The notes beneath the pieces are model-generated. The model did no database searches. It saw nothing but the letters and a program-made list of their open reading frames with translations, and was not told the DNA's origin. From Rhodococcus sp. 105337 (GTDB lineage: Bacteria > Actinomycetota > Actinomycetes > Mycobacteriales > Mycobacteriaceae), in the NCBI RefSeq assembly GCF_012844225.1, contig NZ_JABAGQ010000001.1:620001-684000 (forward strand): DNA of 64,000 bases, written 5' to 3'. The number at the start of each line of letters is the position of its first letter. Position 1 is the first letter of the stretch. The position numbers and the translations under genes are program-made. Positions 43,084 to 51,173 of the stretch are shown in pieces.

Positions 43084-44187
43084 TTGATTCGGTTGTTCGA
43101 TACCCATCGGCTCGGTGAACTCGTCCTCGACAATCGCCTCGTGATGGCGCCCATGACACGGGCTCGGTGCGTCGACACCACCCCGACCGCGGACACGGCG
43201 GAGTACTACCGCCAGCGAGCGACCGCCGGATTGATCGTTACCGAGGGCACACCCATTTCTCCGGAAGCGCAAGGCTACGTGCATGTTCCGGGTATCTGGT
43301 CTCGAGCGCAGGTCGCCGGGTGGCGCATCGTCACCGATAACGTCCACAGCGTGGGTGGGCGTATCTTCGCGCAGCTCTGGCACGTCGGCCGGTTGTCACA
43401 CACATCCATTCAACCCGGAGGGCAGCAGCCGGTCGGCGCCGGCGCCCACCCGGCCCCGGAGAGCAAGGTTTTCGCCTTCGCCGACGACGGGAACGTAGGC
43501 TTCGTCGACGTAAGCGATCCCCGACCGCTGAGCACTCGCGAAGTCGGCCGTGTCGTCGACGACTTCGCGAGGGCGGCAACCAATGCCCGAGTCGCCGGCT
43601 TCGACGGAGTCGAGTTGCACGGTGCCAACGGCTACCTGTTCGAGCAGTTCCTCAACCCCGCGACGAACACCCGCTCCGACCGGTACGGCGGCTCACTCAC
43701 CGAGCGCGCCCGGGTCCTGCTGGAGACGGTCGACGCCGTGACCGACGCAGTCGGCTCCACCCGAGTCGGGATCCGGCTCTCGCCGTTCAGCGAGCTTTTC
43801 GACATGCCTCCATACTCCGAGGCGGCAGACACGTACCTGTACCTGGCCTCGGAACTGTCGCGCCGCGAGGTCGCCTACATCCACCTCGTCGACCAGCGCC
43901 CCGCAGGCCGTCGCCTTCTCGACACCGACTTCCTCACGACGTTTCGCGCCCGGTTCCGAGGAACCGTCATCCTCGCGGGCGGGATGACCCGGGAATACGC
44001 CGAGGACCTGATCGCGCAGGATCTGATCGACCTCGCCGCCTTCGGACAACCGTTCATCGCCAACCCCGACCTCGTCGCACGTCTGCAGAGCGGGTGGCCC
44101 CTGACGGCGCCGAATCCGAACACCTACTACGGCGGGGGCGCCGAGGGATACCTCGACTATCCGCGATTCACCCCGGCGCCGGCATGA
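43084..44187 (+). CDS. Old yellow enzyme family NAD(P)H:flavin ene-reductase
   Basis: 367 residues from a TTG behind an AAGAGA box; a GTG 14 codons upstream is the alternative. LFDTHRLGELVLDNRLVMAPMTRARC is the FMN-binding barrel start, QLWHVGRLSHTSIQPGG and DFARAATNARVAGFDGVELHGANGYLFEQFLNPATNTRSDRYGGS are diagnostic. LAGGMTREYAEDLI and FGQPFIANPDLVARL close the barrel. It reduces an activated C=C bond, such as an enone, using NAD(P)H. First gene of unit (e). Confidence 0.9.
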   Translation: MIRLFDTHRLGELVLDNRLVMAPMTRARCVDTTPTADTAEYYRQRATAGLIVTEGTPISPEAQGYVHVPGIWSRAQVAGWRIVTDNVHSVGGRIFAQLWHVGRLSHTSIQPGGQQPVGAGAHPAPESKVFAFADDGNVGFVDVSDPRPLSTREVGRVVDDFARAATNARVAGFDGVELHGANGYLFEQFLNPATNTRSDRYGGSLTERARVLLETVDAVTDAVGSTRVGIRLSPFSELFDMPPYSEAADTYLYLASELSRREVAYIHLVDQRPAGRRLLDTDFLTTFRARFRGTVILAGGMTREYAEDLIAQDLIDLAAFGQPFIANPDLVARLQSGWPLTAPNPNTYYGGGAEGYLDYPRFTPAPA

Positions 44188-44239
44188 CTCGACAGACCGA
44201 CCGCACATGCGCCGGCAACGCCAGAAGGGATCTCCATCG

Positions 44240-45046
44240 ATGACCGAACCGCAGACCCCCACCCGTTGGCGTGGCCACGACCTGGGCGCCCGGGTGGTCG
44301 GTTACGACGAGCGCGACGCCATCCTGTACGCGCTGGCGGTCGGTGCCCACGCCACCGACCTCGATCTGGTCTTCGAGAATCGGCTCCGCGTTCTGCCCAC
44401 CTTCGCCTTGACCCTGGCACAGTGGGCACCCGATGCGCTGGGCGCGCTCGGGGCGTTCGATACGAAGACCGCACTTCACGGTTCGCAGACCCTCGACGTG
44501 CTCTCTCCCCTGCCCCGCTCCGGCGAGATCACGCTGTCGGCGCGGGTCGGTGAGGTCTGGGACAAGGGGCGTGCTGCGGTCTTCGAGGTGGTGGTCGAAA
44601 GCAAGTACTTCGTGGCCGCCTGGTCACTGTTCGCGCCGGGCGCGGGCGGATTCGGCGGCGACCGCGGCCCCTCGGCACCGTCCGCGCCCGAGGGGGACCC
44701 CACCGCGGTGGGCACGATGACAACCGACACCGATCAAGCCGCCCTCTACCGGCTCACCGGCGACCGGCATCACATCCACATCGATCCGGACGCCGCTGCG
44801 CGCATCGGTCAGCCGCGCCCGATCCTGCACGGGATGTGCACGCTCGCGGCGACCACCTTGCCTCTCGCAGACATGCTCGGCGCCCACCCGGCCGACCTGA
44901 AGACCCTGTCCGGCCGCTTTGCGGCACCCGTCTTCCCCGGCGACACCGCGCAGATACGTGCCTGGGGCGGCTCCACCGATGCACGCTTCGACGTCACCAC
45001 CGACGGCGGTGCCGTCCTGACCGGCGGACACGCAACCTTCGCCTGA
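44240..45046 (+). CDS. Double-hotdog MaoC hydratase (MFE2-like)
   Basis: 268 residues, two hotdog halves. The N-terminal half opens LGARVVGYDERDAILYALAVGAHATDLDLVFE, characteristic of peroxisomal-type 2-enoyl-CoA hydratase 2. The C-terminal half has the hydratase motif YRLTGDRHHIHIDPDAA, where the usual N-P of GDxNPxH is changed to H-I, then GQPRPILHGMCTLAATT. Probably hydrates a trans-2-enoyl-CoA to the (3R)-hydroxyacyl-CoA. The ATG at 44240 replaces an 11-codon-longer frame. Confidence 0.87.
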   Translation: MTEPQTPTRWRGHDLGARVVGYDERDAILYALAVGAHATDLDLVFENRLRVLPTFALTLAQWAPDALGALGAFDTKTALHGSQTLDVLSPLPRSGEITLSARVGEVWDKGRAAVFEVVVESKYFVAAWSLFAPGAGGFGGDRGPSAPSAPEGDPTAVGTMTTDTDQAALYRLTGDRHHIHIDPDAAARIGQPRPILHGMCTLAATTLPLADMLGAHPADLKTLSGRFAAPVFPGDTAQIRAWGGSTDARFDVTTDGGAVLTGGHATFA

Positions 45047-45132
45047 TCACGAGCACAACCACTAGCACCCACGGTGTCGCCAGGCTGTGCAAGACCCTCG
45101 CCAACTCATCCGCTGACCACAAAGGGGCCTCG

Positions 45133-45642
45133 ATGTCCGAACTATCCATCCCGACGTACGACCCGGCTACGACCGTCCGATCCCTCGAGGTCGAGATCGA
45201 CGCGCCCGCGAGTGTCGTCTGGGAGGTCCTCACCGACCTCGACAGCTACCCGCACTGGAATCCGTTCTGCGTCGCGGCGAAATCGACACTGGAACTCGGT
45301 GCGGCCGTGGAGATGACGCTGGCCGACTACTCGGGGGCGACGGAAACGTTCCCGTACACCGAATACGTCTGTGCGGTCGTTCCCGAACGCCTGCTGTCGT
45401 GGGAACTGCGTCCCACCGAGGTCTCCGTTCAGGCCGCACGACGCGATCAGGTCATCGAACCGATCACCGACAACCGCTGCCGTTACTACTCCACCGACGC
45501 CTTCCTCGGCGAGGAAGCGCTTCAGATCATGGCCGACAGCGGTGAGTGGGTGAAGCGCGCGTTCGACGACACCGCTGTCGCGCTGAAGGAGCGCAGCGAG
45601 GCGCTCTTCACTGCGCGCAGTCTCGGCTCTCGATCCGCGTAA
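45133..45642 (+). CDS. SRPBCC (START/Bet v1-like) protein
   Basis: 169 residues. VRSLEVEIDAPASVVWEVLTDLDSYPHWNPFCVAAKSTLELGAAVEMTLAD is the classic SRPBCC opening; the C-terminal long helix is DSGEWVKRAFDDTAVALKERSEALF. These helix-grip proteins bind hydrophobic ligands in a deep cavity; roles range from cyclase to carrier. Located between a hydratase and an SDR in unit (e). Exact role unknown. Confidence 0.82.
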   Translation: MSELSIPTYDPATTVRSLEVEIDAPASVVWEVLTDLDSYPHWNPFCVAAKSTLELGAAVEMTLADYSGATETFPYTEYVCAVVPERLLSWELRPTEVSVQAARRDQVIEPITDNRCRYYSTDAFLGEEALQIMADSGEWVKRAFDDTAVALKERSEALFTARSLGSRSA

Positions 45643-45689
45643 CCCAAACACAGAGCACGCCACAGCACGACCACCCGAGAGGCCGACAG

Positions 45690-46439
45690 ATGGCACACCG
45701 CATGCAGGACAAGATCGTCATCATCACCGGGGCCTCTTCCGGCCTCGGCCGAGCAACCGCCGAACTGATGGTCGCGGAAGGCGCTCGTGTGGTTATGGCG
45801 GACGTCAACAGAGAGGCGGGCGAGGCGGCAGCGAACGCAATCGGTGCCGACTTCGTCCGGACCGATGTCGCCGACCCTGCCGAGGTCGAGACTCTGGTCA
45901 CCGAGACCGCCTCCCGGTACGGACGGCTCGACGTGATGTGCAACAACGCCGGCGTCCACGCCGCCGCCTCGCTTCTCGAGACGACGAACGAAGATTTCGA
46001 ACGCTTGGTGGCCGTGAACTTCGGAGGGGTTTTCTACGGCACGCGAGCGGCAGGCCGCGTGATGGCGGAACAAGGATCCGGCGTCATCGTCAACACCGCC
46101 TCGAACGGCGGTTACCTGCCCACCGAAGGCATGGCCGTCTACTGTGGCACGAAGGCGGCAGTGGTCGCGATGCCCAAAGCATGCGCCCTCGAACTCGCAC
46201 CCAAAGGCGTTCGAGTAAACACGATTTCACCAGGAACGATGCTGAGCGGCATGGTTCCGGACGTGGCGGGCGTCGTCGAGGTCCTCGACAGACTCCAACC
46301 CATCGGATACGCCGCGAATCCGTCCCAGATGGCCACGGGAATCGTGTACCTCGCCTCGGACGACGCCAACTATGTCACCGGGCACGATCTGATCGTGGAC
46401 GGAGGGGCCACCGCAGGCCGAGTCACTGTCGGAATCTGA
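45690..46439 (+). CDS. Short-chain dehydrogenase/reductase
   Basis: 249 residues. DKIVIITGASSGLGRATAELMVAEGARVVMADVNREAGEAAA (TGASSGLG, Asp for NAD), CNNAGVHAAASLLETTNEDFERLVAVNFGGVFYGTRAA, NTASNGGYLPTEGMAVYCGTKAAVVAMPKACALEL (YxxxK) and a C-terminal YVTGHDLIVDGGATAG. The ATG follows CGAGAGGCCGACAG. Last gene of unit (e); directly followed by relic DNA of another SDR. Confidence 0.92.
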   Translation: MAHRMQDKIVIITGASSGLGRATAELMVAEGARVVMADVNREAGEAAANAIGADFVRTDVADPAEVETLVTETASRYGRLDVMCNNAGVHAAASLLETTNEDFERLVAVNFGGVFYGTRAAGRVMAEQGSGVIVNTASNGGYLPTEGMAVYCGTKAAVVAMPKACALELAPKGVRVNTISPGTMLSGMVPDVAGVVEVLDRLQPIGYAANPSQMATGIVYLASDDANYVTGHDLIVDGGATAGRVTVGI

Positions 46440-46526
46440 CATAGCCCAGAAGAAATCTCCGAGAAGAACGCGAGTCGACGAGTCGGATCGAGAACAAGGT
46501 GGCATCGGTGACGGCCACCGCTGTCG

Positions 46527-46690
46527 CGGTCGATCGTGGCCGAAGGCGGTCGCGCCGTAAGTCGGCGCCCGGATTTCTCGTCCGGTGGAATGGGACAGGC
46601 GGTCGCCGAGACGGCCGGCACCTTCGCTTCCTCGGAATCCTGGTAGACAATGCGGGAATCGCCAATCCGGATCTGATCCAGGGGCACCGG
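46527..46690 (+). pseudogene. Decayed SDR fragment
   Basis: In one frame the DNA reads SIVAEGGRAVSRRPDFSS and then AVAETAGTFASSESW-stop; shifting frame around 46631 continues with LGILVDNAGIANPDLIQG. Joined, these match the middle of an SDR (the segment before and including NNAG, here DNAG). Both ends are missing and a stop interrupts it. It lies about 90 bp after an intact SDR gene, so it may be the remains of an additional pathway gene. Confidence 0.5.
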
Positions 46691-47193
46691 TGCGGAACTC
46701 TTCCTATGGCATCGTCCGGTTCGAGGCCGCCAAGGAAGGGTCCCTCCAGGGTCCTTCAGCGCCACCCCCGTCGCTGCGAATGCACGAAGGACGCCGGGGC
46801 CGACTCCGCCCCCGAGTTCTTCGGCCGACTCTTCGGTCGCTGACCGACGTAAAGAAGATGGGGCGGCGGCCCTCGCCTCAACGATGCGGGGCCGCCTCAC
46901 CCACACCCCGAACACACAACACCACCGATGACAGTCCGTGAACCTTCCGGGCGGTCCGGGGCCCGCGAGCTCTCGCCCGAGGCCCATCCCCTTCGCGCTG
47001 CTGACCTCGCGCTGCCGACCCCCACGCCCGCCGGGTACCCCCCGGGGCATCATAATTACCCCTGGGGGTATACCCTCGTACCGGCGCCCCCAGTCGATCA
47101 CCCGAGGACGTCCGCGTCGACCCCCCTGCGAATTTCCCGGGGTGTAGTGCGCTCGGATAAATACCCCCACCCGTATTAGGAGCTCCACAAGAT
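46691..47193. other. Non-coding stretch upstream of MmpL
   Basis: About 500 bases with no convincing gene. The left part may contain further gene decay. The right part carries C-run/G-run dyads: TACCCC-TG-GGGGTA at 47057-47070 and a partial TACCCC-CC-GGGG at 47036-47047, plus an ATAC...GTAT pair at 47161-47176 close to the MmpL start. Confidence 0.5.
47057..47070. promoter_or_regulatory. CsoR/CstR-like operator upstream of MmpL
   Basis: TACCCC-TG-GGGGTA is a perfect 6-2-6 dyad about 125 bp upstream of the MmpL start, and an extended version recurs at 49413-49428 upstream of the DUF2892 gene. The shape (ATACCCC...GGGGTAT) matches operators of CsoR-family copper or persulfide sensors. No CsoR-family gene is present in the window. 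Confidence 0.5.
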
Positions 47194-49380
47194 ATGAGTA
47201 GCAAGCACGTTGCCGACGGCGATCGGTCGCCGGGGACGACGACGCAGAAGCCGGAAACCGCCCCACCGAAGGGGTCGGGCGGTGTGCTGGCACGCATGGG
47301 CGCCGTCATGGCCACGCACGCAAAATGGGTTTTCGGCGCGTGGCTGATCGCTCTGATCGCACTCGGGGCCGCCGCCCCCACCGTGTTCAGTTCACTTGCC
47401 GGGGCCGGCTGGCAGGCGAACGGTTCGGAATCCGTGCAGGTGCGCGAGCTCGCCGAAGAGCACTTCGGCGGAAACTCCTCCGCCGCGGTCCAGGTGGTCG
47501 TGCACTCGGACACCGAGCAGGTATCCGATCCCGCTGTCCAGCACGTCCTCGACGAGGCCACCGCGGTGTTCGCCGACGACCCCCGGTTCGGCGAGGTCAT
47601 TCCACCCCGACCCGGGATGTCGATCAGCCCCGACGGGCACACCGGCATCCTGATCGCGGGCGCGAACGCGAGCACCGACGAGATGGTCAAGGCCGTCGAC
47701 GAATTGAAAGCCGAACTCACCGCCCTGTCCGGGGACGGCATCGAGGTCTACCCGACCGGGGCGTCCGCGCTCTGGAGTGACTTCAACGAGGCCAACCACG
47801 ACGCGATGATCAAGGCGGAGCTGTTCTCCTGGCCCGTGACGCTCGCGATCATGGTGCTCGCGTTCGGTTCCCTCGTCGCCGCCGGACTGCCGCTACTGCT
47901 GACCCTGGCCGGGCTCGTCGCCTCGGCGGGTGGACTGGTCCTGCTCAACACGGTCACTCCGATCTCGGTGTGGGCCATGAACTTCGCGATGATGTTCGCC
48001 CTCGCGCTCGGCATCGATTACGCCCTGTTCATCGTCGCGCGGTTCCGGGATGCACTGAGCAAGAGCGGAGACCCGCGCGCAGCGGTGGCCGAGACGATGG
48101 ACACCGCAGGCAAGGCTGTCGTGTTGTCGGGCCTGACGGTACTGGTGAGCCTGTCCGCAGTGCTCCTCGTACCGGCTCCCGCGGTCCGGACGATGGCCGT
48201 AGGGATCATGCTTGCGGTGACGTTCGTCCTTGCCGCGACCCTGACGCTGCTCCCTGCGGTGTTGGGAAAGATCGGTGCGAAGGTCAATGCCGGATCGCTC
48301 CCGTACGCCAAGCGCCAGCAGCACCGGTCTCCGAAATTCGAGGCATGGGGCAACCTGCTGCACGCGCATCCGTGGCCGTTCGCGATCGGGTCGCTTCTTG
48401 TGCTGATCGCACTCTCGATTCCGGTACTGGGACTGAAGGTTGCGATGCCCTCGATCCAGGTCGTTCCCACCGACGCGCCCGTCCGCCAGGGCTACGAACT
48501 CGTCCAGGCCCAGATGGGCGACGGCGCACCGGGAATGCTCCAGATCATCAGCCCGGCGGCCGACGCCGACTCGGCAGCGGCCACGGCGCGGGCGACCGAA
48601 GGCGTCACGATGGTCACCCCACCGATGCCGGCGTTGGACGGTTCCGACTACGTGATGCTGCAGGCCGTCCCGAACGTCGACCCGTCGGACGACGCAATGG
48701 GCTCGATCGTGGATCGATTGCGTTCCGACCTGCCGTCGCAGGCCCTGGTCGGCGGCGCGCCCGCGGAGAACCTCGACTTGCAACAGGCGCTCAACGATTA
48801 CCTCCCCGTGATCGTCGGGGTCATCCTCGCCCTCGGATTCCTGTTGCTGCTGGTCGCACTCCAGGCCCCGCTGATCGCCATCCTGGGCACGATGGTCAGC
48901 CTGCTCTCGACCGCGGCCGCGTTCGGCGTTGCCAAGTTGATCTTCCAGGACGGACACGGATCCGGACTCCTCGGCTTCACCCCGCAAGGCTTCCTCGACG
49001 GCTGGGGGCCCGTGTTCTTCTTCGCGATGATCTTCGCCATCGCGATGGACTACACGGTGTTCCTGCTCTCGACCGCCAAGGAGCACTACGAAGAGTCGGG
49101 TGACCCGAAGGTCGCCCAGGTCATGGGACTGGCGCATTCTGGCAGGGTCATCGCTGCCGCGGCGGCGGTCATGGTGGCGGTGTTCTTCACGTTCGCCTTC
49201 GCCGAACCGCTGCCGCCGAAGGAGATGGGCATCATCCTCGGCGTCGCCGTCCTGCTCGACGCGGTCCTCATCCGCCTCGTGCTGCTCCCGGTGCTGCTGC
49301 GCCTGACCGGCCACGCAGCCTGGTGGTCGCCGGCCTGGCTGCGCCGGATCCTGCCTTCCATCAGTTTCTCGCACAGCTGA
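47194..49380 (+). CDS. MmpL-type RND transporter
   Basis: 728 residues with the duplicated RND layout: a first membrane helix (WVFGAWLIALIALGAAAPTVF), an extracytoplasmic loop (about 70-195), five helices, then a second half starting PWPFAIGSLLVLIALSIPVLGL. The conserved membrane motifs FALALGIDYALFIVARFRDAL and FAIAMDYTVFLLSTAKEHYEESGD are present in each half. AGGAG precedes the ATG. It exports a hydrophobic compound or lipid by proton-motive force. Neighbouring operators and DUF2892/DUF302 genes suggest induction by copper or reactive sulfur, which is inference. Confidence 0.92.
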   Translation: MSSKHVADGDRSPGTTTQKPETAPPKGSGGVLARMGAVMATHAKWVFGAWLIALIALGAAAPTVFSSLAGAGWQANGSESVQVRELAEEHFGGNSSAAVQVVVHSDTEQVSDPAVQHVLDEATAVFADDPRFGEVIPPRPGMSISPDGHTGILIAGANASTDEMVKAVDELKAELTALSGDGIEVYPTGASALWSDFNEANHDAMIKAELFSWPVTLAIMVLAFGSLVAAGLPLLLTLAGLVASAGGLVLLNTVTPISVWAMNFAMMFALALGIDYALFIVARFRDALSKSGDPRAAVAETMDTAGKAVVLSGLTVLVSLSAVLLVPAPAVRTMAVGIMLAVTFVLAATLTLLPAVLGKIGAKVNAGSLPYAKRQQHRSPKFEAWGNLLHAHPWPFAIGSLLVLIALSIPVLGLKVAMPSIQVVPTDAPVRQGYELVQAQMGDGAPGMLQIISPAADADSAAATARATEGVTMVTPPMPALDGSDYVMLQAVPNVDPSDDAMGSIVDRLRSDLPSQALVGGAPAENLDLQQALNDYLPVIVGVILALGFLLLLVALQAPLIAILGTMVSLLSTAAAFGVAKLIFQDGHGSGLLGFTPQGFLDGWGPVFFFAMIFAIAMDYTVFLLSTAKEHYEESGDPKVAQVMGLAHSGRVIAAAAAVMVAVFFTFAFAEPLPPKEMGIILGVAVLLDAVLIRLVLLPVLLRLTGHAAWWSPAWLRRILPSISFSHS

Positions 49381-49385
49381 CCCGA

Positions 49386-49417
49386 GGTATGGGTGGCGGG
49401 ACCCTGCCACCCATACC
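49386..49417 (+). terminator. Hairpin after MmpL
   Basis: GGTATGGGTGGC pairs perfectly with GCCACCCATACC across eight bases, six nucleotides after the MmpL stop. It can act as a terminator or attenuating stem. Its right arm overlaps the operator-like palindrome at 49413. Confidence 0.6.
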
Positions 49418-49428
49418 CCGTGGGGTAT
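49413..49428. promoter_or_regulatory. CsoR/CstR-like operator upstream of DUF2892 gene
   Basis: ATACCCC-GT-GGGGTAT is a perfect 7-2-7 palindrome located about 50 bp before the DUF2892 start and sharing its core with the dyad before MmpL. It resembles operators of CsoR-family sensors. Confidence 0.55.
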
Positions 49429-49479
49429 ACCGAGTACAATCGAAAGGGTTGCCATGACAGGAAACGACGAGAACACGAA

Positions 49480-49746
49480 ATGGAACTTCCGGTGAAAACG
49501 CTTCCACATCACGACGGTTGGACCGTAGAACGCGTCGTTCCGCTCATGGCCGGCGTCATGGTGCTGCTGAGCGTGGCACTGACACTTGCCCTCTCCCCCT
49601 GGTGGCTGATTCTCACCGGATTCGTGGGCGTCAACCTTGTCTTCTACTCCGCCGCCGGGTGGTGCCCCGCCAGCCTGATCATGGAGAAGGCCGGACTGGA
49701 GCGGGCGAGCTGCCGCCTCTCGCCGACCGCCACCGGAACCCGCTGA
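49480..49746 (+). CDS. Small membrane protein, DUF2892 (YgaP-like transmembrane domain)
   Basis: 88 residues. TVERVVPLMAGVMVLLSVALTLALSPWWLILTGFVGVNLVFYSAAGWCPASLIMEKAGL has two membrane helices and the GWCPAS motif of the DUF2892 inner-membrane domain found C-terminal to rhodanese in YgaP. Free-standing copies accompany sulfide or persulfide-handling genes. The ATG is at 49480 after ACGAGAACACG; a longer frame starting upstream crosses the operator and is rejected. Confidence 0.82.
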   Translation: MELPVKTLPHHDGWTVERVVPLMAGVMVLLSVALTLALSPWWLILTGFVGVNLVFYSAAGWCPASLIMEKAGLERASCRLSPTATGTR

Positions 49747-49777
49747 TACCGCCCTTCGGGGCGAACGCAGACCGATC

Positions 49778-49957
49778 ATGAATCTCGCACTGTCCACCAC
49801 ACTGCAGACCACGTTCGCGGACGCGGTCGAGAAGACCCGAACCGCGTTGCAGGAACAAGGGTTCGGAGTGCTCACCGAAATCGATATGCAGGCCACCCTG
49901 AGGGCCGGGCGACCGCGTCACATCAGCCGACGATCCCCGCGTCGCGCAGCCCCCTGA
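49778..49957 (+). pseudogene. Truncated DUF302 gene
   Basis: MNLALSTTLQTTFADAVEKTRTALQEQGFGVLTEIDMQATLR is a clear DUF302 N-terminus. A complete member has roughly 125-130 residues with a conserved GACNPPLA-type block; here the sequence departs after residue ~42 (AGRPRHISRRSPRRAAP-stop) exactly where the 3' end of the oppositely oriented CoA-transferase gene begins. The 59-codon frame overlaps that gene by 35 bases. It is a broken gene, marking a rearrangement junction near 49905-49922. Confidence 0.75.
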
Positions 49958-51146
49958 TCTGTTCGTCCGTCAGCCCGAGTCCGGCGAGAACCGTGTCGGT
50001 GTGCTGCCCGAGTGCGGGGACAGGGCGCATCGGCAGCTCGACATCCCGGAAGTTCATCGGCGGCAGGAGCCCTCGCACCACGCCCGCTTCGGTGTCGACC
50101 TCACGCCATCGATCCCGGGCGGTGACCTGCGGGTGTTCGATGAGTCCGCGCAGGTCCCGCAGCTGTGCCGCGGGAATGCCGGCCGCCGCGAGCTTCTCGT
50201 CCAGGTCGGCGCTCGCGAAACAGCTCGTCGCGTCGCCGACCAGTTTGTCGACCTCGTTGCGGCGGCGTACACGTTCGACGTTCGTGGAATACCGCGGATC
50301 GTGTGCCAGTTCGGGCATTCCCAGCACCTCGGTCACCAACGTCCGCCACCCGCGGTCGTTCTGCACACCGATGAGGATCTCGCCGTCCGACGTGGGGTAC
50401 TTGTCGTAAGGGGCAATCGACGTGTGCGCCAGGCCCATGCGGGGAACCTGCCGGTCCTGGTACATCTGCAGGTACATCGGGTAGCCCAGCCACTCCGCCG
50501 TCGCATCGAACATCGACACGTCGATCGTCGCGCCGACCCCGGTGCGATGCCTGCGCAGCAGAGCCGCCTGGATCGCGGTCAACGCGTACATTCCGGCGGC
50601 GATGTCCGAGGTCGGGATTCCCGTCTTCACAGCCGTCTCGGGCGTCCCCGTGATCGAGCACAGGCCGGTCTCCGATTGGACCAGCAGGTCATAGGCCTTG
50701 CGGTCGCGCATCGGCCCCTCGGCGCCGTACCCGGACATGTTCACCACGACCAGTTCCGGGTGGCCGGCCCGGAGCATATCGGCGCCGAGTCCGAGACGTT
50801 CGGCGGCGCCGGGCGCGAGATTCTGGAGGAACACGTCCGCACCGGCGATCAGTGACGTGACGGCGTCGATACCGGCCGGGGACTTCAGATCCACCGCGAA
50901 CGACTCCTTGCCGCGGTTGAGCCAGACGAAATGCGCGGCGAGGCCTAGCACCGCACTGTCGTAGTCGCGCGCGAAATCGCCGTCGCCCACCCGTTCGACC
51001 TTCACCACCCGGGCGCCCAGATCCGCCAGGTGCCGGGTAGCGAGAGGTGCCGCGACGGCCTGCTCGAGGCTCACCACCGTCAGCCCTTCGAGCGGCAGTT
51101 CGGCCGCTGCCCCCGCGTGTGACGGGTCCGGTCGATTCTTCGTCAC
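49923..51146 (-). CDS. CaiB/BaiF family III CoA-transferase
   Basis: 407 residues. PLEGLTVVSLEQAVAAPLATRHLADLGARVVKVERVGDGDFAR is the standard start; NRGKESFAVDLKSPAG, MSGYGAEGPMRDRKAYDLLVQSETGLCSITGTPE contains the expected catalytic Asp (in AYDLLVQ), and SIAPYDKYPTSDGEILIGVQNDRGW follows. A GTG preceded by AAGGAC is selected over an earlier GTG eight codons upstream. Last gene of the operon that begins with the crotonase at 57523. It probably activates an acid using a CoA donor. Confidence 0.88.
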   Translation of the reverse strand: MTKNRPDPSHAGAAAELPLEGLTVVSLEQAVAAPLATRHLADLGARVVKVERVGDGDFARDYDSAVLGLAAHFVWLNRGKESFAVDLKSPAGIDAVTSLIAGADVFLQNLAPGAAERLGLGADMLRAGHPELVVVNMSGYGAEGPMRDRKAYDLLVQSETGLCSITGTPETAVKTGIPTSDIAAGMYALTAIQAALLRRHRTGVGATIDVSMFDATAEWLGYPMYLQMYQDRQVPRMGLAHTSIAPYDKYPTSDGEILIGVQNDRGWRTLVTEVLGMPELAHDPRYSTNVERVRRRNEVDKLVGDATSCFASADLDEKLAAAGIPAAQLRDLRGLIEHPQVTARDRWREVDTEAGVVRGLLPPMNFRDVELPMRPVPALGQHTDTVLAGLGLTDEQIRGLRDAGIVG

Positions 51147-51173
51147 GGGGACGTCCTTTCGTGGGGCCACGCG

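Noticed and set aside
47893-49896. 667-residue open frame opposite MmpL
   Set aside because: Low-complexity Arg/His/Glu-rich translation, exactly antisense to a clear RND transporter.
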